Part shown: positions 1 to 9,703 of the stretch, piece after piece
Layout of the letters: the number at the start of each line of letters is the position of its first letter
Numbering within the stretch: position 1 is the stretch's first letter
Source: Rubrivivax sp.
GTDB taxonomy: Bacteria; Pseudomonadota; Gammaproteobacteria; Burkholderiales; Burkholderiaceae_C
Reading direction: 5' to 3'
Assembly: GCA_019635315.1 (NCBI GenBank)
Contig: JAHBZT010000006.1
Span: 62,001 to 126,000, forward strand
Length of the DNA stretch: 64,000 nucleotides
Notes under the pieces: model-generated
The model's database searches: none
Seen by the model: only the letters and a program-made list of their open reading frames with translations
What the model was told of the DNA's origin: nothing
Program-made: the position numbers and the translations under genes

Positions 1-318
1 GCGGCGCGCATTGCGGATCACGGCGGCGAACGGGGGCGGGCCCGGCGGCTGGCCGGGCGCGGCGCCGGGCGGCGACCCGGGGGCTGGCGCGGTGACCGGC
101 GCACGCGCGGCCGGTGTGGCGGCCGTTGTGGTGGCCGTTGTGGTGGCCGATGGGGCGCCCGATGAAGCCCCCGATGCGGCGGCCGCCGGCGGCGTGGCCG
201 CCGCGCCGGCCTGCGCGGCCGCGCCGGCGTCCGGCCCCTTCGCGGGCAAGCCGGCACAGCCGGCCGCGAACGCGGCGATCAGCAGCGCGAGGGCATGGTG
301 TCGGGGCGGTGCGGTCAT
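1..318 (-). CDS. Lipoprotein, N-terminal part of a probable zinc-dependent metalloprotease (runs off left edge)
   Basis: The first 106 codons of a gene that continues beyond position 1. It starts with a lipoprotein signal peptide: a hydrophobic stretch (ALALLIAAFAAG) followed by the lipobox cysteine at residue 21. A low-complexity Ala/Thr/Pro linker follows (about residues 25-90). The visible part ends in PPPFAAVIRNARR, which resembles the entry into the DUF5118/DUF5117 domain of large zinc-dependent metalloproteases, where PPF-x-x-VI-x-x-A is common. The zinc site itself would lie outside the window, so the family call is an inference from this short motif. The lipoprotein call is much firmer. 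The gene starts 118 bases downstream of the PEP-CTERM gene on the same strand. Confidence 0.6.
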   Translation of the reverse strand, partial: MTAPPRHHALALLIAAFAAGCAGLPAKGPDAGAAAQAGAAATPPAAAASGASSGAPSATTTATTTAATPAARAPVTAPAPGSPPGAAPGQPPGPPPFAAVIRNARR

Positions 319-436
319 GGCCGGGAGCACGAGCCCGATTCTGAACCGTTCCCGCTGCCCGCGGCGACCGCCGCGCGCGCCACTTCGCACGGCGGGGGCT
401 TGCACCGCCTTGGCGGCGCAGGCCCCCGGGGCGTGC

Positions 437-1096
437 TCAGCGGCCGGTGCGGCGGCGCACGCGGCCGGCCAGCACGCCCACGCCCAGCGCCATCAGCGCC
501 AGGGTGCCCGGTTCGGGGATCGGCGGCGCGGAGACGATGGCCGTGAAGCCGATGTTCTGGAAGTCGACCTCGCGGTTGGTGCCGCTCAGGAAGGCGGTGA
601 CGTAGCGCACGCCCAGCGGCGCCGGCAGGTCGATGTCCTGGGCGCGGATGCCCGGGCTGCTGCCCAGCGCGGGCTGGATCGACAGGCTGCCGATCTGCAC
701 GCCGTCGCCGTCGAAGAAGGTGAAGTCGACGTTGTCGACGTCGTAGGCCTCGCCGGTGTAGTTCCAGAAGTGCAGCGTCTGGATGTCGTAGCGCTGGAAG
801 AAGTCGAACTGCAGTTCCAGCCCGCCGCCCACGCTGTCGGCCGTGAACCAGATGTGCGTGGCCTGGGTGTGGAACTCCTCGGCGTCGGCCGACGGCGCGT
901 CGATGACCTTCAAGATGGTCGCGCCATTGGCGAAGGTGTTGTTGAAGCTGCCCGGCGAGGTGCCGGCGCCGACGGCGACCGTGATGTTGTCGATATTCAG
1001 GTAGGTCGTCGTGTCGGCCGACGCGGCGCCGGCCAGGCCCAGGGCACAGAGACCGGCCAGTGCGGCGCGGACGGGATGCGGCGGCGAGCTGCCCAT
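437..1096 (-). CDS. PEP-CTERM sorting domain protein
   Basis: A 219-residue exported protein of unknown specific function. It has an N-terminal signal peptide (LAGLCALGLAGAASA, residues about 14-28), a beta-rich middle domain with many Asp/Asn/Phe residues, and a classic C-terminal PEP-CTERM tripartite signal: IPEPGTLALMALGVGVLAG followed by the basic cluster RVRRR. In this family the signal is recognised by an exosortase that removes the tail and releases the protein to the surface or exopolysaccharide matrix. No exosortase or exopolysaccharide gene is in this window. A strong ribosome binding site (GGAGG) lies 8 bases before the ATG, which fixes the start. It lies downstream of ettA on the same strand with a 128-base gap. 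Confidence 0.85.
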   Translation of the reverse strand: MGSSPPHPVRAALAGLCALGLAGAASADTTTYLNIDNITVAVGAGTSPGSFNNTFANGATILKVIDAPSADAEEFHTQATHIWFTADSVGGGLELQFDFFQRYDIQTLHFWNYTGEAYDVDNVDFTFFDGDGVQIGSLSIQPALGSSPGIRAQDIDLPAPLGVRYVTAFLSGTNREVDFQNIGFTAIVSAPPIPEPGTLALMALGVGVLAGRVRRRTGR

Positions 1097-1224
1097 GAGG
1101 GATCCTCCGGTGATCTTTGGTGGTTAGGGACCGGTTCATTCTCCGGACCCATCCCCCCAGGGTCAACCGCAGGCACCCCCTCATTCGGGCGGCGGCGAGA
1201 CCGCCACCGGCCCGCCGCGTCCGC

Positions 1225-2889
1225 TCAGTGGATGGGCTTGAAGCGCATGCGCTTCGGGCGCGCGCCTTCCTCGCCCAGGCGCTTGACCTTGTCGGCCTCG
1301 TACTCCTGGTAGTTGCCCGGGAAGAAGACCCACTGGCTGTCGCCCTCGGCGGCCAGGATGTGGGTGCAGATGCGGTCCAGGAACCAGCGGTCGTGGCTGA
1401 TGACCATCGCGCTGCCGGCGAACTCGAGCAGCGCCTCCTCCAGCGCCCGCAGCGTCTCGACGTCGAGGTCGTTGGACGGCTCGTCCAGCATCAGCACGTT
1501 GCCGCCCTGGGCCAGCGTCTTGGCCAGGTGCAGGCGGCCGCGTTCGCCGCCGGAGAGGTTGCCGACCAGCTTCTGCTGGTCGTTGCCCTTGAAGTTGAAG
1601 CGGCCCAGGTAGGCGCGGCTGGGCATCACGAACTGGCCGACGACGATGTTGTCCAGGCCGCCGGAGACGTCCTCCCACACCGTCTTGTCGTTGGCCAGGC
1701 TGGCGCGGCTCTGGTCGACGAAGGCCAGCTTGGCGGTCTGGCCGATGACGACTTCGCCGCTGTCCGGCTTCTCGACGCCCTGGATCATGCGGAACAGCGT
1801 CGACTTGCCAGCGCCGTTGGGGCCGATGATGCCGACGATGGCGCCCGCCGGCACCTTGAAGCTGAGGTTGTCGATCAGCAGCCGGTCGCCGAAGCTCTTG
1901 CTGACGTTCCTGAACTCGATGACCTCGTTGCCCAGGCGCTCGGCCACCGGGATGAAGATCTCGTTGGTCTCGTTGCGGCGCTGGTATTCGACGTCGGACA
2001 GTTCCTCGAAGCGCGCCAGGCGGGCCTTGCTCTTGGTCTGGCGCGCCTTGGCGTTGGAGCGCACCCACTTGAGCTCCTCCTTCATCGCCTTGATGCGCGC
2101 GTCCTCCTTCTTCTGCTCGACCTCCAGCCGGCGTTCCTTCTGGTCCAGCCACTCGGAGTAGTTGCCCTTCCAGGGGATGCCCTGGCCGCGGTCCAGCTCC
2201 AGGATCCACTCGGCGGCGTTGTCCAGGAAGTAGCGGTCGTGGGTGATTGCCACCACGGTGCCGGGGAAGCGCTGCAGGAAGTGCTCCAGCCACTCCACGC
2301 TCTCGGCGTCCAGGTGGTTGGTCGGCTCGTCCAGCAGCAGCATGTCGGGCTTGCTCAGCAGCAGCCGGCACAGCGCGACGCGGCGCTTCTCGCCGCCGGA
2401 GAGCAGGCCGATCTTGGCGTCCCAGGGCGGCAGGCGCAGCGCGTCGGCGGCCAGCTCCAGCTGCAGGTCGGTGTTCTCGCTGCCGGCGGCGGCGATGATG
2501 GCCTCCAGCTCGGCCTGCTCGGCGGCCAGCTTGTCGAAGTCGGCGTCGGGCTCGGCATATTCGGCATACACCTCGTCCAGCCGCTTCTTGGCCGCCAGCA
2601 CGCCGCCGATGCCCTGCTCGACGGCCTCGCGCACGGTCTGCTCCGGGTCCAGCTCGGGTTCCTGCGGCAGGTAGCCGATCTTCAGGCCCGGCATCGGCAC
2701 GGCCTCGCCCTCGATCTCCTTGTCCAGGCCGGCCATGATCTTCAGCAGCGTGCTCTTGCCGCTGCCGTTGACGCCGAGCACGCCGATCTTGGCGCCGGGG
2801 AAGAAGGACAGGCTGATGTCCTTCAGGATCTGCCGCTTCGGCGGCACGATCTTGCCGACGCGGTTCATGGTGAAGACATACTGGGCCAT
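1225..2889 (-). CDS. ettA: Energy-dependent translational throttle protein EttA (ABC-F ATPase)
   Basis: A 554-residue soluble ABC-F protein. The family binds the ribosomal E site and gates entry into the elongation cycle according to the ATP/ADP ratio. There are two ABC cassettes and no membrane segments. Cassette 1 has Walker A GVNGSGKST near residue 39, signature LSGGEKRR near 164 and Walker B LLLDEPTNHLD near 184. Cassette 2 has Walker A GPNGAGKST near 355, signature LSGGERGR and Walker B MLDEPSNDLD. The charged linker between them (about 240-310) corresponds to the P-site tRNA-interaction motif. The N-terminus MAQYVFTMNRVGK is typical of EttA. The start codon overlaps by one base the stop codon of a 25-codon upstream ORF (TAATG), suggesting coupled translation. 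A GATAAT box lies further upstream. Confidence 0.97.
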   Translation of the reverse strand: MAQYVFTMNRVGKIVPPKRQILKDISLSFFPGAKIGVLGVNGSGKSTLLKIMAGLDKEIEGEAVPMPGLKIGYLPQEPELDPEQTVREAVEQGIGGVLAAKKRLDEVYAEYAEPDADFDKLAAEQAELEAIIAAAGSENTDLQLELAADALRLPPWDAKIGLLSGGEKRRVALCRLLLSKPDMLLLDEPTNHLDAESVEWLEHFLQRFPGTVVAITHDRYFLDNAAEWILELDRGQGIPWKGNYSEWLDQKERRLEVEQKKEDARIKAMKEELKWVRSNAKARQTKSKARLARFEELSDVEYQRRNETNEIFIPVAERLGNEVIEFRNVSKSFGDRLLIDNLSFKVPAGAIVGIIGPNGAGKSTLFRMIQGVEKPDSGEVVIGQTAKLAFVDQSRASLANDKTVWEDVSGGLDNIVVGQFVMPSRAYLGRFNFKGNDQQKLVGNLSGGERGRLHLAKTLAQGGNVLMLDEPSNDLDVETLRALEEALLEFAGSAMVISHDRWFLDRICTHILAAEGDSQWVFFPGNYQEYEADKVKRLGEEGARPKRMRFKPIH

Positions 2890-2966
2890 TACATGGCCCT
2901 CCGCGAGCGAGGCGAGGGGAGGCCGCCGCAGGCGGACAGTTGTTTCGACAAGACGTACTGCGCCAT
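2889..2966 (-). CDS. Possible 25-residue leader peptide upstream of ettA
   Basis: A small ORF beginning ATGGCGCAGTACGTCTT, which encodes MAQYV, the same first five residues as EttA, and then diverges (LSKQLSACGG...). Its TAA stop shares one base with the ettA ATG, the usual arrangement for translational coupling. Just before it, AAGGA is followed by an ATG-TGA start-stop pair at 2974-2969 and then this ATG. The nucleotide match to the ettA start (15 of the first 17 bases) suggests a small local duplication or a selected leader. No homolog is recognised and expression is unproven. Confidence 0.4.
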   Translation of the reverse strand: MAQYVLSKQLSACGGLPSPRSRRAM

Positions 2967-3020
2967 GGTCACATGGTCCTTCGCGGGTGGTGCCCGGCAG
3001 GCCGCCGGGACGAACCGCGC

Positions 3021-3026
3021 ATTATC
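3021..3026 (-). promoter_or_regulatory. Candidate -10 box (GATAAT) for ettA
   Basis: GATAAT on the minus strand, 55 bases before the possible leader ORF and 132 bases before ettA. It lies in the 171-base gap after the response-regulator gene, so ettA can have its own transcript. No convincing -35 box was found. Confidence 0.35.
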
Positions 3027-3060
3027 CCGCCTCGGCGCGGCGCGCCGGCGGGAGCCCGGC

Positions 3061-3915
3061 TCAGCCGTCCGGGCCGGCCGGGCCCTCGGCCGCGTGGCCG
3101 CGCTCGACGACCCGGCGCAGGTGGGCCAGCAGCTCCAGCGCCGCCAGCGGGCGCACCAGGTAGTCGTCGGCGCCCAGCGCCAGGCCGGTGGCGCGTGAGC
3201 GGCCGTCGCGCCGCGACGAGGTCAGGAAGACGAAGGGCAGCCGCGCATGGGCCGGGTCGGCGCGCAGGCGGCGCAGCAACTCGTGGCCGCCGCCCTCGGC
3301 CATCACGACGTCGGACAGCACCAGGTCCACCGGCTGCCGGGCCAGCAGGTCCAGTGCCTCGGTCACGCCGCCGGCCGCGAGCAGCTCGTAGCCGGCGGCA
3401 GTGAGCAGGTCGCGCTTGTACTCGATGTTGCGCAGCCCGTCGTCGACGGTCAGCACCACGCAGGGCCGGCGCGGCGCCTGCAGCTCGGGCGGGATCGTCG
3501 TCGGCGCCTCCTCGATCACCGCCTGCTTGGGCGACGGCGACCCCGCGCCGCCCGGCAGCAGCGGCTCGATGGCCGCCATGAAGCCCGCCGGGTCGATCGG
3601 CTTGGAGACATGCACGTCGAAGCCGGCGAGCAGCGCCTTCTCGTCGTCGCCGACCATCGCGTAGGCCGTCACCGCGACCAGCGGCAGGTCGTGCAGCGCG
3701 GGGTCGGCGCGCAGGCGCCGCGCCACCGCGTAGCCGTCGAGCACCGGCATCTGGATGTCGCAGATGACGAGGTCGGGCCGCTGCGAGCGTGCCATCGCCA
3801 AGCCCTCCTCGCCGTTGCGCGCGACCAGCACCTCGTGCTGCCAGGCCTGCAGCAGGCAGCACATCAGCTCGAGGTTGACCGGGTTGTCCTCGATGACCAG
3901 GATGCGCGATGCCAT
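3061..3915 (-). CDS. Response regulator with two receiver domains, no output domain
   Basis: A 284-residue protein made of two CheY-like receiver domains. REC1 (about 4-120) has the acidic pair EDN, the phospho-acceptor in LVICDIQMPVLDG and the conserved lysine in VSKPID. REC2 (about 148-272) has VDDG, the acceptor aspartate in LVLSDVVM, Thr-Ser in FLTSS, and YLVRP where a YLVKP lysine would be expected. The invariant lysine of REC2 therefore appears replaced by arginine. There is no DNA-binding or enzymatic output, so it probably acts as a phosphorelay intermediate or by protein contact. It starts 21 bases after the histidine kinase gene, which points to a kinase-regulator operon. Its target is not evident. 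Confidence 0.88.
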   Translation of the reverse strand: MASRILVIEDNPVNLELMCCLLQAWQHEVLVARNGEEGLAMARSQRPDLVICDIQMPVLDGYAVARRLRADPALHDLPLVAVTAYAMVGDDEKALLAGFDVHVSKPIDPAGFMAAIEPLLPGGAGSPSPKQAVIEEAPTTIPPELQAPRRPCVVLTVDDGLRNIEYKRDLLTAAGYELLAAGGVTEALDLLARQPVDLVLSDVVMAEGGGHELLRRLRADPAHARLPFVFLTSSRRDGRSRATGLALGADDYLVRPLAALELLAHLRRVVERGHAAEGPAGPDG

Positions 3916-3936
3916 GAGCTTGCCCCCGGCGCGCGG

Positions 3937-5448
3937 TCAGCCGTCGGCGGCGGCCAGCTGCAGCGCGAAGCGGCTGCCCACGCCCGGGTGGCTCTGCACG
4001 GTGATCGTGCCGTGCATCAGTTCGGCCAGCTTGCGCGACAGGTGCAGGCCCAGCCCGGTGCCCTCGGCCGGCCTCTCGAGCCGGTTGCCGACCTGCGTGA
4101 AGGCCTCGAACAGACGGGCCTGGTCCGCCTCGCTGATGCCGATGCCGGTGTCGACGACCGCGATCTCGAGACGGCGGCTGCCCGCGGCCGGCAGCAGGCG
4201 CAGCTCCAGCCGCACGCTGCCGGCCGACGTGAACTTGACCGCGTTGGAGGCCAGGTTCAGCACGATCTGCTGCAGCGCGCGGCGGTCCGCCAGCGCGGCC
4301 CAGGTGGCGTCCGGGGCGTCGACCTCGACGGCCAGGCCCTTCAGCGTGGCTGCCGGGCGCAGCGTGGCGGCGACTTCCTCGAGCACGGCCGCGCAGCGCA
4401 CCGGTTCCAGCGCCAGCTCGACCCGGCCGGACTCGATCTTCGCCAGGTCCAGCAGGTCATTGATCAGCGACAGCAGGTGCTGGCCGCTGGACTGCACCAG
4501 CGTCAGCTGGCGCTCCTGCGCCGGCGTCAGCGGCCCCGGCAGCTTCATCAGCATCAGCCCGGTGAAGCCGATGATCGCGTTCAGCGGCGTGCGCAACTCG
4601 TGGCTCATCGTCGCCAGGAAATGGTCCTTGGCCCGTATCGCGCGCTCGAGCTCGACGTTCTTCTCCTGCAGGGCCTGTTCGAAGCGCTTGCGCTCGCTGG
4701 TGTCGCGAATCGCGCTCATGACCAGGCGCGAGCCCTCGCCGCCGATCGGGCTGAGGCTGATCTCGACCGGGAACTCCTCGCCGTTGCGGCGCACGCCGCG
4801 CAGCTCCAGCCCGGCGCCCATGGGCCGCATGCGCGGCGCGCCGAGGTAGCCGTTGCGGTGCTTCAGGTGCACGTCGCGCAGCCGGGCCGGCAGCAGCACC
4901 TCGATCGACTCGCCGATCACGTCCTGCGGCTCGTGGCCGAAGAGTTCGCGCGCCCGCGCGTTGAACAGCACGATGCGGCCGCTGTCGTTGACGATGACGA
5001 TGGCGTCCGGCGCCGATTCCAGCAGCCCGTGGTAGCGCGCATGCACCATCTCGCTGTCGCGCTGCACGTGGGTCGCGGTGACGTCGGACAGCATCGCGAC
5101 GAAGTGCGTGGCCCGCCCGTCGGCGTCGCGGCGCGCACGCATCGACTGGTGCACGTGCAGCAGCACGCCGTCCAGGCGCCGGCACATGCGCTCGCGGTGC
5201 ACCGTGACGCCGGCGCGCGCGCGGTCGAGGTCGCCCATCGTCTCGTGGCTGGTCTCGAGCCCCGCGGGGTGAACCAGCGAGTCCAGCGTGTGGCCGACGG
5301 CCTGCTGTGCCGCGTGTCCGAAGACACGTTCGGCGCCGGCATTCCACAGCCGGACGCGCGAGTCGGCGTCGAGCACGACGACCGCGCCGGGCGAGCCCTG
5401 CAGCGCGAGGGCCTCGAGGTGGTCGCCGGCGACGGTCGGGGCGGGCAT
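3937..5448 (-). CDS. Cytoplasmic PAS-PAS sensor histidine kinase
   Basis: A 503-residue sensor kinase with no signal peptide or membrane helix. PAS1 lies at about 14-125 (VVVLDADSRVRLWNAGAERV) and PAS2 at about 137-255 (LLESAPDAIVIVNDSGRIV). A short coiled linker follows, then HisKA with the phospho-accepting His283 in MSHELRTPLN, and a HATPase_c domain carrying the N box NLASNAVKF, G1 box VDTGIGI and G2 box GTGLGLHLSRKL. An in-frame extension to 5604 exists, but the chosen ATG directly precedes the first PAS and avoids a non-homologous basic tail. The ligand sensed by the PAS domains is unknown. The gene is followed 21 bases later by the double-receiver regulator and is divergent from the small membrane protein. 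Confidence 0.88.
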   Translation of the reverse strand: MPAPTVAGDHLEALALQGSPGAVVVLDADSRVRLWNAGAERVFGHAAQQAVGHTLDSLVHPAGLETSHETMGDLDRARAGVTVHRERMCRRLDGVLLHVHQSMRARRDADGRATHFVAMLSDVTATHVQRDSEMVHARYHGLLESAPDAIVIVNDSGRIVLFNARARELFGHEPQDVIGESIEVLLPARLRDVHLKHRNGYLGAPRMRPMGAGLELRGVRRNGEEFPVEISLSPIGGEGSRLVMSAIRDTSERKRFEQALQEKNVELERAIRAKDHFLATMSHELRTPLNAIIGFTGLMLMKLPGPLTPAQERQLTLVQSSGQHLLSLINDLLDLAKIESGRVELALEPVRCAAVLEEVAATLRPAATLKGLAVEVDAPDATWAALADRRALQQIVLNLASNAVKFTSAGSVRLELRLLPAAGSRRLEIAVVDTGIGISEADQARLFEAFTQVGNRLERPAEGTGLGLHLSRKLAELMHGTITVQSHPGVGSRFALQLAAADG

Positions 5449-5622
5449 CCTGGACGAGAAGGCAAGGCGGCGGCCGCAACTGCCCTGGCCGAAGTCCATA
5501 TTGGGCGCACCGCCGCAGGCTGTCAACCCGCGCCGGCCATGCGCGAGCCGCCCTGGTGGCGATTCCGCCTGCCTGAGGCCTTCGCTGGCCTCGGGCGGCG
5601 GCATCGGTTACGCTTTGTCGCC

Positions 5623-6039
5623 ATGAACCCGGATGGAACCATGACCGTCGAGGCCCCGTCCTCGCTGGTGCGGCTGACGCACCTCGTCTATGCGCTGCAC
5701 GCGATCGGCCTGGCCATCGGCGCCTTCGGCGCGGCCAGCGTGGTCGGCTCGTTCCTGCTCGGCTGGCCGTCGATCATCGCGGTCATCATCAACTACGTGA
5801 AGCGCTCGGACGTGCGCGGCACCTGGCTCGAGAGCCATTTCCGCTGGCAGATCCGCACCTTCTGGTACGCGCTCGCGTGGGTCGTGCTGGTGGGCATCGT
5901 GTCGCTGCCGCTGACCGTGATCGTGGTCGGCTTCGCGACCTGGGCGGTGGGGCTGTTCGTGCTCGGCTGCTGGGCCGTGTACCGCATCGCGCGCGGCTGG
6001 CTGCGGCTGAACGACCACCAGCCGATGCACACCGCATAA
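5623..6039 (+). CDS. Small inner-membrane protein, DUF4870-like
   Basis: A 138-residue membrane protein with about four hydrophobic segments: one near residues 17-50, two around 84-110 ([21 protein letters not shown]) and one near 113-128. The motif [20 protein letters not shown] in the loop matches a widespread betaproteobacterial membrane family related to DUF4870. Its function is not known. Two starts are possible, ATG at 5623 and ATG at 5641, both before the first helix. A TACGCT box eight bases before 5623 hints at a short leader and supports the first. It stands alone, divergent from the histidine kinase and upstream of rhlE. Confidence 0.8.
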   Translation: MNPDGTMTVEAPSSLVRLTHLVYALHAIGLAIGAFGAASVVGSFLLGWPSIIAVIINYVKRSDVRGTWLESHFRWQIRTFWYALAWVVLVGIVSLPLTVIVVGFATWAVGLFVLGCWAVYRIARGWLRLNDHQPMHTA

Positions 6040-6044
6040 ACGGT

Positions 6045-6050
6045 TAGAAT
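6045..6050 (+). promoter_or_regulatory. Candidate -10 box (TAGAAT) for rhlE
   Basis: TAGAAT just after the stop codon of the small membrane protein gene, 143 bases before the rhlE ATG. It matches the -10 form seen repeatedly in this window. No clear -35 box is visible, and the resulting leader of about 135 bases would be long for this genome. Confidence 0.35.
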
Positions 6051-6193
6051 CCCGGCCAGCGCCGCGGCTTCCAGTCATCGCGGCGCGGTCGTTTCCGACG
6101 TTCCTCCCAAGCCTTCGCGCCTACCGACTGGTGCGCCCGCCACGGGCGACAGCAGGCTGCGAGCCTGGCCCGGCAACCGGGCCCCGACACCAC

Positions 6194-7582
<1,389 letters not shown>

Positions 7583-7614
7583 TCAGGCGGCCGGCTCGGC
7601 CGGGTCCGCTCCGC

Positions 7615-7656
7615 CGGGCAAGCTCAGCGGGGCAGGCTCAGTCGGGCAAGCTCAGT
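7615..7656. repeat. Three imperfect tandem copies of a 13-14 bp unit
   Basis: The unit GGGCAAGCTCAG occurs three times in a row (around 7616, 7630 with one change, and 7644), between the rhlE stop and the stop of the EAL-domain gene, overlapping the last codons of the latter. It may be replication slippage; no function is apparent. Confidence 0.5.
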
Positions 7657-9703
7657 CGGCTGCGGCGGCGACAGCGGCCGCCGACGCCGCCACGCTGCCC
7701 GGGGCCGGCTGCGGCGGAGCGCCCTCGCGGTGCGCCAGCCGTTCCACCGGCTGCGGCCGGCCGAGCAGGAAGCCCTGCAGCTCGTCGCAGCCGTGGCGCA
7801 GCAGCGCCTCGCGCTGCTCGGCGGTCTCCACGCCCTCGGCGTTGACGCGGATCGCCAGCGAGTGCGCCAGCGTGACGATCGAGCGCACGATGACGTCCAC
7901 CTTGCCGTCGGCGCCCAGGCCCTGTGTGAAGGCGCGATCGATCTTCAGCTTGTCGAACGGGAAGCGCCACAGGTAGGCCAGGCTGGAATAGCCGGTGCCG
8001 AAGTCGTCCATCGCGATGCGCACGCCCAGCGCCTGCAGCTCGCGCAGCGTGGCCAGCACCTGTTCGGTGTGGCTCATCAGCAGCGACTCGGTGATCTCCA
8101 GCTCCAGCCGCGCCGGCGCCAGGCCGCTGGCGGCGAGTGCCGCGCGCACCTCGGCGACGATGGCGCCCGGCTGGCGGAACTGCGCCGGCGACAGGTTGAC
8201 GGCCACCGCCAGCGGCTGCGGCCACGAGGCCGCTTCGCGGCAGGCGCTGCGCAGCACCCAGCTGCCCAGCGCCTCGATCTGGCCGGTCTCCTCGGCCACC
8301 GGGATGAATTCCGACGGCGGCACGAAGCCGCGCACCGGGTGCGGCCAGCGCGCGAGCGCCTCGTAGCCGATCAGCCGCTGGCCGTCGCCGGCCGCGAAGA
8401 CGGGCTGGAAGTGCAGCTTCAGCGCATCGCGTGCCAGCGCGTCGCGCAGGTCGTGGGCCAGCACGCGGCGTTCCTGCAGCAGTCGGTCGAGTGCCGCGTC
8501 GTAGAAGCTCCAGCGTGCGCTGCCGCCGGCCTTGGCGCGCTGCAGCGCCAGCTCGGCCGCGTGCAGCAGCGCATCGGCCTCGTCACCGTCGACGCCGTGG
8601 ATCGCGGCACCGACCGACGCGGTGGCGGTGATCTCGCCGGCCAGCCCGGGCAGGCGGTGCGGCTGCGCCAGGCTGTCGACGATGCGCTGCGCTAGCGCCT
8701 TCACGGCGGTGCTGTCGGCCACCTCGCGCTGCAGCACCGCGAAGCGGTCGCCGGCCACGCGGCCCAGCAGGTCGGCCCCGCGCAGCACGTCGCGCAGCCG
8801 GTGCGCGACCTGGCGCAGCAGCTCGTCGCCGGCGGCGCGGCCGTGCGCGTCGTTGACCTCGCTGAAGCGGTCGAGGTCGATGCACAGCACGGCCAGGCCG
8901 GTCGGGGCGGCGGGCGTGTCCGTTGCGCGCTCGGCGCCGGCCGCCGCGGCGCAGGCTTGCGCCAAGCCCTCGCGCAGCGAGGCGGCATTCAGCGCACCGG
9001 TCAGCACGTCGTGGCGGGCCAGGAAGCGCACGCGCTCCTCGGCATGCCGCACGTGGCCGCTGTGGCGCTGCCACAGCGCCGCTGCGCAGGCGAAGAACAG
9101 CGCCAGCGCGCTGCCGGCAGCCAGCGCGGCGCGCTGGAACGACGCCGCCGTGGTGGCGGCCAGCTCGCTCTGGTCGATGTAGACCTCGACCACGCCGGCC
9201 GGCCGGCCACCGTGCAGCACCGGGACATAGGCTTCGCTGTAGACGGCCGGCCGCTGCACGCCGTCGCCGCGCTTGAGCGCGACATCGGCCTGGCCGCCGC
9301 GCGCGACGGCCCGCGCGATGGCGTTGACGGCGCCCTCGTCGTCGCCCTGCGGTGCCGGCGTCGCCAGCGAGTCCGAGACCAGCAGCAGGCGGCCGGTGGT
9401 GTCGAAGAGCTTGAAGCGGAACAGGCCGGCCATGCCGCGCATCGCGGCGAGCCGGTCCTGGGCCTGGGTCGACGCCTGCTCGCCCATGAAGACGAGGTCG
9501 AGGTCGGGCACGTTGGTGGCGATGTGGCGGGCCCAGCCGACGGCGCTGCGCTCGGCGTCGGCCACCAGGTGGCGATCGGCCAGGTGGTCGATCGCCGCCA
9601 CCGGCAGGCCGATCGCCGCGCTCACCACGACCAGCCAGGCCAGGGCCGCAGCCGGCCGCGAGCGCAGGCCGCGCTGCACGCATTCGCGCCAGCGGCTCAG
9701 CAT
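7652..9703 (-). CDS. Membrane-bound GGDEF-EAL protein, probable c-di-GMP phosphodiesterase
   Basis: A 683-residue inner-membrane protein: helix at about 18-38, periplasmic sensor segment of about 150 residues, helix at about 193-212, GGDEF domain (about 230-405) and EAL domain (about 425-665). The GGDEF signature is AGDRF (in RVAGDRFAVL), so cyclase activity is doubtful. The EAL domain keeps YEALARW, ELEITES, DDFGTGYSS, the KIDRAF segment and EGVE, so c-di-GMP hydrolysis is likely. In this family a degenerate GGDEF often serves as a GTP-binding regulator. The ATG at 9703 overlaps the fimT-like stop by seven bases, making this the last gene of a fliS-fliT-ycgR-pilin operon. It probably lowers c-di-GMP near the flagellum or pili. 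Confidence 0.9.
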   Translation of the reverse strand: MLSRWRECVQRGLRSRPAAALAWLVVVSAAIGLPVAAIDHLADRHLVADAERSAVGWARHIATNVPDLDLVFMGEQASTQAQDRLAAMRGMAGLFRFKLFDTTGRLLLVSDSLATPAPQGDDEGAVNAIARAVARGGQADVALKRGDGVQRPAVYSEAYVPVLHGGRPAGVVEVYIDQSELAATTAASFQRAALAAGSALALFFACAAALWQRHSGHVRHAEERVRFLARHDVLTGALNAASLREGLAQACAAAAGAERATDTPAAPTGLAVLCIDLDRFSEVNDAHGRAAGDELLRQVAHRLRDVLRGADLLGRVAGDRFAVLQREVADSTAVKALAQRIVDSLAQPHRLPGLAGEITATASVGAAIHGVDGDEADALLHAAELALQRAKAGGSARWSFYDAALDRLLQERRVLAHDLRDALARDALKLHFQPVFAAGDGQRLIGYEALARWPHPVRGFVPPSEFIPVAEETGQIEALGSWVLRSACREAASWPQPLAVAVNLSPAQFRQPGAIVAEVRAALAASGLAPARLELEITESLLMSHTEQVLATLRELQALGVRIAMDDFGTGYSSLAYLWRFPFDKLKIDRAFTQGLGADGKVDVIVRSIVTLAHSLAIRVNAEGVETAEQREALLRHGCDELQGFLLGRPQPVERLAHREGAPPQPAPGSVAASAAAVAAAAD

